Below, piece after piece: positions 49,236 through 62,655 of a DNA stretch of 64,000 nt. The notes under the pieces were generated by a model that did not search any database, had not been told where the DNA came from, and worked only from the letters and a program-made list of their open reading frames with translations. The stretch lies in NCBI GenBank assembly GCA_950295325.1, contig OX485803.1:17610001-17674000 (forward strand), written 5' to 3'. Source of the DNA: Polytrichum commune (Eukaryota; Streptophyta; Polytrichopsida; Polytrichales; Polytrichaceae). A program made the translations under genes and the position numbers. The stretch's first letter is position 1, and every line of letters begins with the position of its first letter.

Positions 49236-49879
49236 AAATTGAACACCCGCCAAATGACTTACAAAAATCAATAGCATGTACCACTTATAGAATATAGCAT
49301 AATAACATTATTCTAAGTGGGGAGAGGATGCATTGCTTTTCTGTGTGAAGAATAGTGCGGAATATTGTAAATTTTCATTTCAATCTGGATCTAAAGTGGA
49401 TGGAAGAGAGGGAGTGGATTTTACTAAGTCTATAGCAAATTTAATCTTCATAGGCTAACTAAACTTATGAGTTGTAGAGTACACTAAATAACTAAATAGT
49501 TTTGTTAGTGTGGGCAAAATTTAGCATGGAAATAATTGACGTGGGTTATTTAATTTGTCTAGTTGGGGTGGAAATAATGCGGGTCGAGTTCTTCCCCTTA
49601 ATCTTCCTTGACGCTTCCGACCAACACCTCACCTTACATCAAAAGTAACGTAGAAATAAAACATGCAGTATCTTAGAAAAATAGTTCAATATGAATCACG
49701 CTAATTTAAGACTAGGGATTTGGCGTGGGTTGAGAATTAATGTGGGCTTTTGAAAACAATGTGGCCCATACTAATAAAACTATTTAGTGTAGTTACCTAT
49801 ATAGTTTGTTTACCCCCACCCCTCAAAAGGAAAAAGAACCCCAAAAATGTATGGTGTTAGGAAAGGAGCAATCTCTCAC

Positions 49880-50034
49880 CTTTTCGATCCAAGGAAGAGG
49901 TGGACCATAAGCCATCTCAATGTCCCTTGGCAAACCGTGAGGGAAACATGCTTCGTGCAAGGCATCGAAGGGCTCTGGTGGTCTCCAATCTGACGGCGGG
50001 GGTCCATTGGGCCAATCAGGCCAGGGGGGCTCAA
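49880..50034 (-). pseudogene. Orphan exon-like frame, Pro/Trp-rich, protein unknown
   Basis: 155 nt between an acceptor-like AATGTAG and a GTGAGA donor, open throughout. It reads EPPWPDWPNGPPPSDWRPPE, then PFDALHEACFPHGLPRDIEM, then AYGPPLPWIEK. It is much more GC-rich than its surroundings, and the P/W-spaced pattern does not look random. No matching exons were found on the same strand nearby, so it is probably a single stranded or captured exon. I do not recognise the parent protein. Confidence 0.4.
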
Positions 50035-50044
50035 CTACATTCAC

Positions 50045-53000
50045 ACCAAAGTCACTTTACCCTTCAACGTCCAAGAAGCTCAATGTACAACCTATACATG
50101 TACACAATTCCTACACGTCCTCACCAAGTCTTATAATCACGAAGTTTATTTTTACAGGTTTGAAAAGTTATCTTCATCTAGTACGTTATCTTATGTCAAA
50201 GTCAAAATAAATAAAAGAAAGAAAAAATCATACATGTGGTATGATGATCGATATACCGAGGATGTCATCTCATCCAAGGCCATCCATGTTGTACATTTGA
50301 ATCTTACATTTTTATTCACATCAATGAAAACAACCAATTCGAAAACTACATATGCTGAATGGGTTAATTTTAGAAAGGGCCACTCAGTCTATCACAATTA
50401 GCTGAAAACAATGATAATCTTGTGCATAACAAGACCCAAATAGAACCTCCCACACACTTAGGGGTTACTTCGTCTCACGAGTTGATGATGTAGGTTCAGT
50501 TGCAATAATAACCTCTAGACTCCCTATATAGTATATGAACTTGTAGATGGAAAGGAAAAAAGGACAAATTGTGGGCACAAGACTAAGTTGCCTAAAAAAA
50601 CATACACACAAACAAAGGATTCCATTCCTCTCCTCTTCTCCCAAAATGGCACCATGGTCGACGAGTTGTGGGTCTAGTGCAAACTTCTATTGGTTTTCAT
50701 GGTGACTAAATTGATGAAAGCCGTTGCATTTTCTTTCTCTCTTTCTTTCTTGCGAGCTTGGTCGGTGTCACGTATATCAATGGAAACATACAAATTCCGG
50801 CTGATTATTGTTGTCCATCACTCAAAAGTTGGGATGTTTATGAAGGGCTCTTCCTTAATTTGGGAGCAAGGAGGAGGTCAAGGATTGCAGGCACCCCGTG
50901 ATCTGATCAGTTCATCCAAAAAAACTTTCCAAACACCGAGAAGATTCCCATTGCTTTTCGGAGCGGGAAATAGTGCACTTGACTTCATGGTTCTAAGTAG
51001 TAGAAGCTAAGGTTTGTGGGCGTTAGCTTTTGTAAGTTAATCTTCTTAATTGAACACCTAGGATATTTGAATGGTGCATGGCAAGGTATGTAGTTAAGGA
51101 ATGGACACCAAGAAGACATCATGCGTTACAACAAGATTGAACTCTATGCTCGTAACAATAGGTATTAATCATTCTAAGTTCGGTTGTTGACATTTCAATT
51201 GGGAGAGTCTAGAGAGAGAGAGAGAGATATCACACTTTGACCTTGTGTACCTTTTACATCTCAACTTCAATTCTAACACTATGGGAAGACGATTTGCACG
51301 ATTCATTGCAATTGTCAACATGAAGGTACAACTCTCCGGTCTGATTAAAAAGCCAAGGTCGTGTGTGGAGTTGGAAATGCCAACAATAGGGCCACACACC
51401 TTACAACACTTGATATTTTCCACCCAAGCTTCTTCTTCTTCTCAAGAGATTACAAAAATATGACCGTGGCCGGAAAGCAATCTAGTGTGGCACATGAGAG
51501 TAATAAGGGAGGTGGGCTAAGTTATTAGGGCATACAAGGCGGTTGTTCAAAGTAAGGTGCATAGAATTCCGGGTAGTTGGGGTCTCGAATCTCCGCAAAG
51601 GGCTTTGGCTCACCTTCTCCTCCTTCCACCAGTGCATCCGCCATTGCTAAATTCAACTTACATTAGCACCAACACTTCAAATGCAGTCTTGGTCAATCCA
51701 TCTCAAGAGAGCCGTAGAAAATGAAAGAAACGCTATCTAAAAACCCCGGTCTCGAAAACTCTAGACACAAGCTATGATATCACGAGCACCCACATTCAAT
51801 TTGATGCGGGTTTCACTTCACTTGTTTTGTGGTTTGAAAAAATTGGGAGCCTAGAAGCTGGTCTAGATAAACCTTCCATGTAAACGGATAGATAAAGAAA
51901 GGAAAAAAAAACCATCTCGATGCCTACTTTTGCAAGTAAACTCTATCAAGATGACAACTCTACCAAGATGCGTTATTGAGATTCTTGTTGCTTTCCCTTT
52001 TTTCCTTTTTTCCTTTTTTCAATGCTACAAGGAGAGAGAGCACGCCCTTACAACATTTTGAAGAAATGTGTACTTCTTTACGATGCTACAATTGCTCAAG
52101 ATGTGACCCTCTATAGTAGGGATGTCTACGTCTCCCCACGTAGCTTCTTGTGTCCGTCCTATAGTAATAAGGTAGATGGAGACACGGACGTTTCATAGAA
52201 TTTCACTTTATGAGTCACAAGATCCGGGAGTTGCCATTATGTTGGAAGTTGAAGGTTGCGAGGGATGGATTGAGGAGTGGGGTAAAGTGGACCACCTCGG
52301 TCAAAGGGTTTCATGGAATTCCAAGCGACACTATGTAGGAGAGGGAAGAAGTTTGTCATCAACAAGCGGAGCCATTGGGCCCCAAGCGTCACTTATTAAG
52401 CAACCAAAATAGGTTGAACTAGTAATCTCGATGACTCAAGAACACCGTAGAGGGCTCGTCCACTCTATTCCCGCATATGAAGTCTAGGTGGTCATGGGTT
52501 GGGTGGTGGTTCCCACATTCGGCCCATGCTCGACATCAAGACTTAATCATAGACCCAAAGAGCTCAAAGTTATGCCTTCGTCGAAGAGATATTTCAATCA
52601 ACCTTTTCAATTGTTCACCCTCAATTATTATTCCACACGTACACACATCAAACGGGGCTCTCTATGGTACCGCCACCTTTGACAACGGAAAGGGAGGCAT
52701 GACCTAGGGCGGTCTTCATTTTTTTCATTTTTTTCATTTTTCATTTTCATTTTTTTGTTTCTTTGATCATGTCCACAAGACACGGTCTTAAGCATACAAT
52801 TTATCGGGCATTTCCGGTCTCCATTGAAGCACAACTAGTAAGCGAATGGATTAACAAATGGATGGATTCAAGCCGACCATGTTCATTGCAAAATGTCCCC
52901 ACGATGCTACATTCTACGTTAAACCCTACCCGCCCGGAGGTACATGTTTTTGGTGCCTAAACAATGCTTTTGACCTAAGCAAGCTCCCAATCCCCTCGCC

Positions 53001-53045
53001 ACGACATCGCCGCCTCCTCAAGCGATCAATCCCCACATAAGACCG

Positions 53046-53124
<79 letters not shown>

Positions 53125-54972
53125 GTGCTTGCCTTCTTAGGCCTCAAGTTCAAGCATTTGATTGGTATCGCACTATTGTGGTTCTAGTTGTCTAGATGGA
53201 CCGCGGACGAGCCCCATTTGTGTTTCATATACATTTCTATGTACACATATGAATGACATGGTGTCTTTTAGTACCATCAAAGCATGGATATCAAGAAGTT
53301 AGACTCAAATTTCAACGTGCATACAATACGAGTCCTCTTTACGTCATGCCTTGAATCACCTTCATATTTGGTTCACATTTCATTCAATTATTGAGTTTGT
53401 ATTGACATCATAAGTACCATGCATCGCAAGGATATTACCTGATCATTTATGATACCACCAAGGTAGGTACATATATCGAATCTCTCTTTGAGATCCTAGC
53501 ATATGGTTGATGGGGTGTGTATATATATGGTTGACACCAATCATACACCTATGTTGGGTGGACCTACCATGAACTCCCATGAATCCGCTTGCTTCTATTG
53601 GGGTGTGAGAGAAAAATTGGTAGGTTTCATTTCATATGCGGTCAAGGTAAGAGGGGCCTTCTATGGACACACATCATATGAGACACTCATTTGATGTGAT
53701 AGGATTAGCATATCCAAATCGTGCTTATGGTCATTTTCCTCATTGTGTTGAGAGCTCATCATATGAGTATTTTCTTGGTTACCAAACTTGTTAAGAGTTT
53801 CTTTCTGATTCACTGATCATGTAGGCTTCCAGGAATTATTTTGTTAATTGTTAAGCTTAGAATTGGGTGCCAACATGGTAAAGTGGACCTAAATAGTACT
53901 TAAAAACATGTTTTTTTGGGTCGAATGCCTTAAAACAGTAGCAAAGTGTTGTCTAAATTGAGTTTTGTTTCATGATGACCTCTGTTGTTGTGTTAATACT
54001 CAAATGTAGACTATCAAATTAAGACCTTCAAAACCTATCATTAAAAGTGATGCTCAAAAGCACATGGGTGAATATGATTTTGAACGTAAATTTCATGAAC
54101 TTAAATATTTTGAAGTTGGAGTTTTTTTTCACATTCCTTGAATTCATTATATACTTGAGTTCATCATCACAATACTTTATAGAAAACCATCAATTTTATG
54201 TAATTTTATCACATTGTAGACAAATATTAGACAATTACAAGTTCAATATCACCTACTTGCACAGTCTTCTAAAATATGTAGACTTTTCTTGGAATTGTTT
54301 TAGTCATCATAGATTTCTATGCTATGTTAAACAATATGTTTTTAAAACGTTTGTAAAAAAATTCTTCACAAAAGTCAGAGTTAGTGCATAGTTTTGAATC
54401 ACTTTCACATGAACCTAGGTAATAATTAGGAGTTATCCACTTTACCGTGCTTATACCCAATTGTAAACAAAATTTGAGCATGTAGTACAATATCTTTTGA
54501 ACACATATTTTTAGCCACATCTAACCATACATCACTCAAAACTAGTGGTTTGTTAAAAATTCTAGAAAACCAAATTAGGTCCGCTCACCTTAGTGAACTC
54601 ATTAGGAGCCCAAAGCATTCAACTTAACAAATTATAGGCATCACATGATTTAGATACAAACTATGAAAGCCAAGATGCTAAATGACCCTAAATAACTTTG
54701 AGTGAATGTATACGCTAGTAATTTGGCGCCAATTGAACCAATGGGCAGCTACATTGTTGGTACTTGTAAAGGGTGAAAACCTTGAGGTTGTTAGTTGAAC
54801 TATCTTGTATTTGTCTATGCAATTATCTCACTAACACGGCTGCATAGCGACACCTCGCAATGTGTATAGTGTAGCACACCGGCCATCTTTGTACGGGTGT
54901 AGAAGACACAAGGGTTAATATGGCCCATATAGGGACATCTACAAAGGGTTAGAAGCACCGTTTGCAAAGTGT
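50045..54972. other. Intergenic DNA, no gene supported
   Basis: Several frames of 60-106 codons lack recognisable motifs. Contains TTTTTTC/CATTTTTTT tracts near 52000 and 52720 and the long TA microsatellite at 53047-53122. Confidence 0.5.
53047..53122. repeat. (TA)n microsatellite
   Basis: About 75 bases of TA repeat with two CA interruptions. Confidence 0.95.
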
Positions 54973-55800
54973 TGCACCGTTTATGGTATTTTGTGTCACA
55001 TGCATAATGGTGTCACTTACCTTGTTTTAGGCGTATGCTAGGTTACAACAATGACCAACAACTTCTGTATTAGTGTCACCTCATGACACAATGTTTCATT
55101 ATGCTTACTACTATCTTGGCATGAGCATGTTCAATAATGTTATGAGGTGCATGCCTATGTTTCACAATGGTCTACAAGTTTGACAAAAGTGCACACAGAT
55201 GACACTTGACATTAGTATGCTCGATGATATCTTCCCTATGCAAACTAAAATGGAAAACTATCATCTCAAGTATCCCAACGTGCTACGCTAAATGTCATGA
55301 TGTCAATAAAATTTCACTTGAAAAGTTACCTACGTTGATAAATGGTGTCTTATTGACGATTAGCAGACATCTCGGGGGGGGGGGGGCAGTGTGTTAAAAA
55401 GTTAAGGATATAGGTGCGAACAACCACTATTTTATAGGGGGGTATTACTTTCAATTCTCTTCTTTTTTTCACATGCTATCATTATGTAAATTTCTACTTT
55501 GGGTTAATAAAAAAAAGGCTTGCATTACTTATAATTCCAAATTACCTATTATTCCATACCCTATAGTACTTTAAAGATGTCCAATGCCATTTTTGATACC
55601 CTATATTACTCTTAAGTCGATTTATAATTTTTAGCTCCCATGTTTTTAAAATACCCTATCATTTGTTCGCACGTATATTGCTACTCCAACCAATGACTAC
55701 CCCCCCCCCGAGGCAGACATGACACTTTGAGACCTCTAGGCACCTAGTTTAGGCCCTTTGCAAATAGTGTACGTGACACTAAATACCATAAACGGTGTAG
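54973..55800. mobile_element. TIR element family E, copy 2 (interrupted)
   Basis: Left terminus GCACCGTTTATGGTATTTTG, right terminus read inward CTACACCGTTTATGGTATTT. Colinear with 38783-39307 except for the 342-bp insertion at 55371-55712. Confidence 0.8.
55371..55712. mobile_element. hAT-like element with G-run ends, 342 bp, nested
   Basis: The left end is CTCGGGGGGGGGGGGCAG; the right end read inward is CTCGGGGGGGGGGTAG, with subterminal GTGCGAACAA on both sides. Bounded by a perfect eight-base duplication GCAGACAT at 55363-55370 and 55713-55720. The uninterrupted family E copy (about 39222-39240) shows the empty site. Its terminal structure matches the 2.8-kb element at 4822-7622. Confidence 0.85.
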
Positions 55801-56204
55801 CACCAATGGAATGGGCCGTGACCTACCGTTACATATAGGTGACATAGCAAGGGTACGAGTTTTGGGTGAAACGCCCAACTTATCGGTTTTTGTGTAGCCG
55901 GTTGCAATAATTACCGGCTCATGTCTAGACACCATCTCATAGGCATGCACAACAAGACACCCCTATATGGGTTTGGATAAAGAAACAAAGACATGAAAAA
56001 CTTGGGGCCACTTTACGCACGGGACCAAGGGCCGTGGCCTAAAACTCTAAGGGCCCTTGAAACTTATCCAAAGGTTGAATAGGCCAACACTTTGAAGAGC
56101 TTACAAGAAGGCATCCCAAGGATTTGCTCAAATACGAATGTGAATTATCCTTGAAGCACCCATTGATACCACCATAATGCGAGATCGTTGTTGCTTATCA
56201 CACC

Positions 56205-56420
56205 TCGAATCATATACTTATCATTGCAACTAGACAGTGATGAAGTGTCCCTATCTCTAGAGATAATAGATCATGCCATTTTTGCTCTTATGATGTAGTT
56301 GAAAATGAGACACACTTTGTGTTGGAGTGCCCCCTATGTAATCTCATTAGAGATAAGTTTCCATCGCTATTTGAGAACATAGTAGTAGGGAGCCTCAAGT
56401 CTTTCTTTCAATTGGACTAA
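56205..56420 (+). pseudogene. LINE-type reverse transcriptase C-terminal zinc-knuckle relic
   Basis: Translates as RSCHFCSYDVVENETHFVLE, then CPLCNLIRDKF and a short tail to TAA at 56418. The pattern C-x2-C..VE(N/D)ExHF(V/L)LxCP..(I/L)R is the C-terminal cysteine motif common in non-LTR retrotransposon polyproteins. Stops upstream and the absence of a reverse transcriptase core show that it is a dead fragment. Confidence 0.6.
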
Positions 56421-57964
56421 CAAGTTGACATCAACTTCCATGTCATGGAGGCTACCACACTTTACCACTCCATAGAATCAACCAGTTTGAAACAATTCAA
56501 ATGTACTTTCAATCCCATTAGCCTTTTGGCTTCACAGACTTTAAAATCAATCTCCTTTCATTTCATTTCATGATAGAGTCGACTGGGGAAAAGATGGAGA
56601 GCTCTGGCCCATGGCGATTTTAGGGTTTCAAAGCACTGATTGAAGGTTCTGAGTTTCCATGGAATCTACTGTGTATACATGCTTGTTAGACCTTGATAGA
56701 CTTATTAATTGCCTAATATATTTTCAATGTATTCACCTCCATGTCGCTTTTTTTTATAATTTTTTTTTTTATAGTTTAGTCGCTATGATGACAATGTCCC
56801 GGGGTGGCAACTCAAACAAATAACTACAAGGGGCTCGTCCAAAAATTTCACAAAGGCATAGATTATCTACACATAATCGTACATATAGTCTAGATTATGT
56901 TTGAAATATTCTACAACTTTCAACTATTGAAGAGGGGTTGCAAAGTTTCAAAAGAGAAGCGGGAGAGAAGCCACCAAGAGAAGTCGGGAAGAGAGTTAGG
57001 GTTAGGGCTTACAAGCCAAAATAATCTATATTATCTTCAAATTTTTGTAGATTATATAAATTACAATTAGGTATAATGGAGACTGGATTTTGGACTAGTC
57101 CCCCTGTCCAGGAGAAAGTCCATATTATTTTCAAATTATTCATGTATTATAATACATGAACATGTTCAAATCAAACAAGTAACACGTATTATGGACGGTC
57201 TCAATGTGCACTACATCACTCCATTTTGAGTTTCGTAAAATTGTTCTTTGGTATGAGTGGAGCACTCCCTTGAGCTCCCTTCTACACCGTGGAGTGAGAG
57301 AGGGAGACCGTTAGCTGCAAAAAGAAGCACACACCGGTGTCCGGGCACGGGTAGATCACTTAGTGCATTTTAAAAACGACGTGCGGCATAATATAGAGAG
57401 GATTAAAATCATTTGAAATAAAAATTATAAAGGAATTCCAAATAATGAAGGGGCCATTAAATGTAGACAATCCCATTATAAATAAGTTAGATGGACATAA
57501 AACATGGGCCATTATTTTTTTTGTAAAACTAATATAGGGGCTGAAGATAAGGATCCTAGAAGGTATGTTGTTGGCATGTCCTATGTGGTATTTGTGCTGG
57601 CATCTCCTATGTGTTTTCATCATAACAGTGTTTGCAATGGTATTACTTTGCTATGGTCTCCTATGTGTTTTCTTCATAACTCTGTTTCAATGGTATTATT
57701 GTTTGCACCCTTGTTTGTTTCCATGCTTTCCCTCAACACTCATCAATTGCGTTAGGAAGTAGATTAGCTTTTATTACTTAAAAGGAATATAGAGTACAAA
57801 AAATTGCAGTGACTTGAACAATATAAGTAATGGAAGGGTGCAAACAAATGGGCCATTTTTGAAATTTAAGTAATTATAGGGAGGCTTTAATTCATCCCTT
57901 GAAGGTAAATAGCCCCAAAACAAAAAAAAACCCAGCCGCACGTGGTGCACAAAAATGCCTTAGA
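56421..57964. other. Intergenic DNA with one local duplication
   Basis: No gene. TCCTATGTGTTTTC(A/T)TCATAAC..GTTT is directly repeated at 57604 and 57657 (53-bp offset). Confidence 0.5.
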
Positions 57965-58254
57965 GTGATCTACCCGTGTGTCCGGGGAGATTTTTGGACA
58001 TAAATGGTTGAGATCCTTGTGTTTTCAAGTCCAAACGATTACATGTTGAAGGGCATCTTTCAATTTTTTTTCTTTATCAATTTGAGGTATATTCTATAGA
58101 TTCCTCTAATATGATCGGTCACCATCCTGAAGTCTTGAACTTCAACCGGTTCATCTAGAATTAGCAGTTGGTTCTCCCCATTCATTGGCTCATACAACGA
58201 ACAAACCAGGGGATTGCTCTCGGGGGCGTCTCTCTTCACTGTGATTGGCTTCAT
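57965..58254 (-). repeat. Dispersed repeat family D, copy 4
   Basis: Inverted relative to copy 1. Encodes MNGENQLLILDEPVEVQDFR then MVTDHIRGIYRIYLK, an in-frame, slightly shortened version of the copy 3 core (lacks the FEKELVEV segment). Directly adjoins the TIR element at 58275. Confidence 0.65.
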
Positions 58255-58274
58255 GTGGAAGCAAGAGCCGTTTA

Positions 58275-58819
58275 GATGGCCGCTTCACACCTAGAGGCAG
58301 GGGCGATGCGTTGTGTAAGAGGCTTAAAATCCTCACTTGTGATTGGCCAAAAGGTTGAAATCGGCCCCAACCCTGTTACACCTAGAGGCCGGGCCGATTT
58401 GGTAGTTTGAAAATTTTAATCCAAAAATGCATGGTCTGACACGGCCCGAGCTCATTGAATTGGGTGCACCCGAAATGGAGGGCCAATTCTTGGATTCGGG
58501 ACCAATGTCATATTTCAAGAAAACAAAATATTTTTAATAAAATATGATTTCTTTTCAACGAACCATATCCAGTCCATTGGATTATGTGAAAATATGAACT
58601 GCTCTATGCTAGATTATGCTAGATCCGTTGGATTAAGCTAGATTTACTGAATCGACCTAGCTTCTTGGCCCCAAGGCCTTTACATATGGGAAAATTGGCC
58701 CCCATTATAATCCTCATTATAATGTGTAGTTGAGGCTGGCCTCCAACCCAAAAGGGGCTGAAATTTCATGCAATCGGCCTCAAGGGGAATTGGCCCGGCA
58801 TCTAGGTGTAAAGCGGCCC
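58275..58819. mobile_element. Possible PIF/Harbinger-like element, third type
   Basis: Left GGCCGCTTCACACCTAGAGG and right, read inward, GGGCCGCTTTACACCTAGAT form inverted repeats. The GGGCCG(C/G)TTTACAC start resembles the element at 33504. Flanks are TTA (left) and TTT (right), so the duplication is imperfect. An extra internal copy of the motif at about 58376 suggests nesting or duplication. Confidence 0.5.
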
Positions 58820-61800
58820 TTTGATGGCCGAAGCACAAGCTTTGGCACGGCAACTGCAACCTCATACTCTACATCATATCAAACACTTCAAGCCCACATG
58901 AGAGCATAGAAGTTGTGACACTTTATGCTCCGACCACTTGAAGCAATCCTGTATTTGGATATGGCCACTTTGCCAACAAAAGTGCAATTAGATCTTCATG
59001 ACCATCTCATCGTTGCAAGTTTTGTTGGTAACAAAACCAACTCAAATTTCTTGATCTATTGGTTTGCAAGTTTGAATGAAGAGTTGGAGGAAGGTCATGT
59101 CACCTATGATTATGGTGCCATTCACAGATTTATTTTTTCTATTTGAAGGTTGCTTTACCGAGTACAATCAATAGAACTCTAATGTGAGACTTGTTGTGGA
59201 CTGCCTTTGGCACATGTGTGTTGCAGCCTTGGTTGGAGACCCCCAATCCTCTTAGACCGAAGGCTTGCACTTCTAACATAGATCATTATCAGGCAGTGCC
59301 CCTTGAGCATTTTCAGTTTGCACATTTAGGGTTGCACAAAGTGGAATTATGCTTGGGCGTTACTCAAGTAACGATCCTTAAGGGTCCCGTGTTTTTATGT
59401 TATAATTGACACGAGCAAGGGCTAGACGTCAAACGTCACCCTTGCCAGAATAACCCAACTATTATTGCATAACTACCCATGGATACTGGAGAGTGCTCCT
59501 TCATGATGTTAATTCTACCTTGACACGAGCCATTTTTTGCCAAGGATTGTGAGGGGTTTGCTCTTAGAACAACTAAACCACATATGGCCTTCGGAAGCCA
59601 ATTGGAACATGTTGAACCCCCGACTCCAACTCCTAGACCATGTTAGGCAATAGCAACCATTTATCACTATACTGAAGGGCAATACAATATGTGAACTCTA
59701 ACACCTAGGAGGTTGCCAAAAAAAATCCCTTCCCTCCAAAGAACTAGCACATTTTGTTGCTCAACTGCCAACATCTGGCTTACTTCAAAATTGTGAACAT
59801 TTCACCACACCTAGCCTCCAATGCCTTATTTTTTTTCCATGTTTTTCTTGCATGGCACGAGTTGAATGTGAATCCAACAATGAATCTTCATTCAAGGAAA
59901 AAAGAAAAGATAAATGAGCATCAATGCATTTTGTATTGACATGCGATGTCTATTCACTAGCCCATATCAATCCGGGTCCATGTCATTCAAACCCATGGTT
60001 GTGCAATAACAAAACTTTAAAAAACCACTTGAAGCATTGTTCATATGATTGCAAAAGATATGCATGTGTTATTCGTTCTTTTGAATATAGATGAGGAATC
60101 CCCAGCTTGAAATGTATGTTGTATTTGCAAGTATATGATGAAATATCAACACACCTCAAATTGAAATATAAATTTCCCTTGAGTTAGTAATGGTTATTGA
60201 AAGTGTATAATCTTTGAATAAATACGTTACCCTCCCCCCCCCCCCCCCCCAATATTGTTTTTGATTATTGAGTGTAGAGTAGTTAAGCAAAACATGAAGA
60301 TGTACTCCACATTCTCATAACACATGTGTTTAGATTTGCAGCTAACCAATTACACATTATTCCACTATAGGTGACTAATTAGCCCCTTTTATCACATTCT
60401 TAAGTAAATCCCCTTTATCCCCCATGCCAACATGACGTTTTTGGGTCTGCCATCATGTAGTCATCATAATGTGTGACACAACGTGACAAACGTTGTTGTG
60501 CAACCCCTCACTGTGAAGATTTGGGTAGAAAAAAAAATTCTTGAGAAGATTCAATTGTCATAAAGTTGAAATTCCCAAGTTGGGCCAACTAGGTCTTTTT
60601 TTTTAAAATAAAAAATTTTGAATTTGCAGGATGGGATGGATGAGAAAGTGTGAAAAATAGAAAATTTTGTATGTATATGTATATATAATACACTTATGTG
60701 AGAATTGTAAATTTTAAAGTTGGAACTCATATGCCTATTCTGGAGGTGGTTGAAGTTCATTGACCGGATGATGAGTGTCTCTCACAATGATTTTGAATAC
60801 AAATTTTGAACATGTGTGGTTTGAGGTGTTGTTGACACTACTAGAGATGGTTGACCTTGCAATTGATAACACCCACATGCATGGAATTTGCTTCCTTCTT
60901 CAAGTGTTAATGACCTTCTACGAGCTTCAAACAACGTTAGAATAAATTGTTCTCTTTGAAATTAATACAAAATCGAATGAGACTTACATCTATCTACCAC
61001 GTATCTTTATATGTACCCATTACCCGATGGGTTTGAATTTTGGTCAAGGGTATCCTTGCTCCGTTACTCGGATGAAATTTTCAATATATGTTCATGTTAG
61101 GGTATTTTTCCAACGAACAAAAATGTGCTCCATGAGAGCTTTGCTTCATCCAAAATGGAGAGCTCATCTTCTCCTTGATTCCAAGAAGACTTCACTCTCA
61201 TCACCTCAAGATTTTGTGAGTTGTTCATGTATTTCTTCTTTTGATTATCCTTGTAGGTGTAATGTGAATTATACATTATGCAATGGCGAGTTTTATTCAA
61301 CATGGTCATTTTAGCATTGGCCGTCATCATGGTCGTTGTTTCTCAAAAAATAAAAGTTAATGTAACATTGGATCTCATTAGAAGCAAACATAATATTAAT
61401 GGACTTTCATGCGTGAGGGCTCAATGCATATGCTCATATGCTTGTTAAGTCCTCATATTAGTGCTACTACTTAGATAACTAATAATTAGTAAGGCTTTGG
61501 TGAGGATGAAGAAAATATCCTTGAATTTCTTTAAATTTCATTGATGTGGATGCACACATGAAAGGAATAGCACATAATTGGGATGATTATGTTTGGGCTT
61601 GCATTTGTGTTTTCTCAACATTGATGCGTGAAGCTATTTGAATATTTTTTAGATTGATAATTGATCTTGACTTTACGTTTCCAAGCTTTGAAATGTCAAG
61701 ATATTCCATCAAGGTTGTATTTTCTTGTTTTGCTAAAATATGTTCTATTTTGTACATGAAAATTAGTGAATATTATGAATCATCGACATCATAATTTTTG

Positions 61801-62230
61801 ATTGAGCAACTTGACACATAGATTTAATTCCAACTTTTATTTGCAATTCCTAACAATGTCGCTAGTTGTGACCTATTGAGCAAGTGTGTTGCACCACACG
61901 GGCCCCACATACATGCGAGTTAGTTGTTGTTTTAATATTATATCCAGTAAGGCATAATCAAGAATTCCCAAAGTGAGCATTGCTTGTTTTGTAAAACATT
62001 CCCAACACAAAAAGAGCATGATGCCCATTTTTTCCTGGCCTCATGGTGCAAGAGCCTATTGTTGAGTGATATTATGATTGTTTGCCCTTCATATTGAGGA
62101 TTGTTTTAACCAAGGTAAAGGGTATCATGTAATGACTAGTATAAAATTGAAGCCTAATGTCCTTACCCTTTAATATGAGCTCAATAACAACACCCACCCA
62201 ATTGATCCACACATATGGAACTTGCATGTT
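58820..62230. other. Intergenic DNA, no gene seen
   Basis: Short frames only, AT-rich. One long poly-C run at 60234-60250. Confidence 0.5.
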
Positions 62231-62234
62231 ACAA

Positions 62235-62655
62235 AAAGTGACAAACATGAAGCTTGATCAATGCCAAGGTTCAAAGGTTCATGCACGTACAATCAAACAC
62301 ATAGGGGCACAAGGCCTCTACAATTCCCATTATTGGTTGAAGTTTGGGAATTATTGATCACCAACCATTCTCCTTCAAGCCTCTTCCCATTATTGTTCAA
62401 TTTGGAAATGACTTCGCATGACAAGAGAGACTTGCCCTGCCTCTTCTAGATTTGTAATTAGAAATAGAAGATAATAAACCCAATGAAAATAGGACCACTT
62501 TCAAGTATGCAAAACCCCGCTCACAAATTCATAACTTGGGCATACCAAAAGTGACAAACATGAAGCTTGATCAATGGTCTCAATGATTCAAGGGTCCGAA
62601 CACTTACAAAATTTGAATATGGGCACGAAGCTTGTATTATTGGTTGAACCCCGCC
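62235..62655. repeat. Direct duplication, about 315-bp offset
   Basis: AAAGTGACAAACATGAAGCT followed by TGATCAATG occurs at 62236 and 62549, each followed by CAA(G)GGTTC/GGGTCC and an ATTATTGGTTGAA block. Confidence 0.75.

Noticed and set aside
50690-51010. 106-codon plus-strand open frame
   Set aside because: No recognisable domain, no paralogue in the window, and no splice-site or composition evidence.
52858-53040. 60-codon frame with Cys residues (CPHD...CFWC)
   Set aside because: Looked like a possible zinc-binding peptide, but a single short frame with no family match; chance is likely.
57504-57762. Hydrophobic overlapping frames with repeated PMCF-HNS
   Set aside because: The repetition comes from a short local DNA duplication; no signal peptide or family pattern is convincing.
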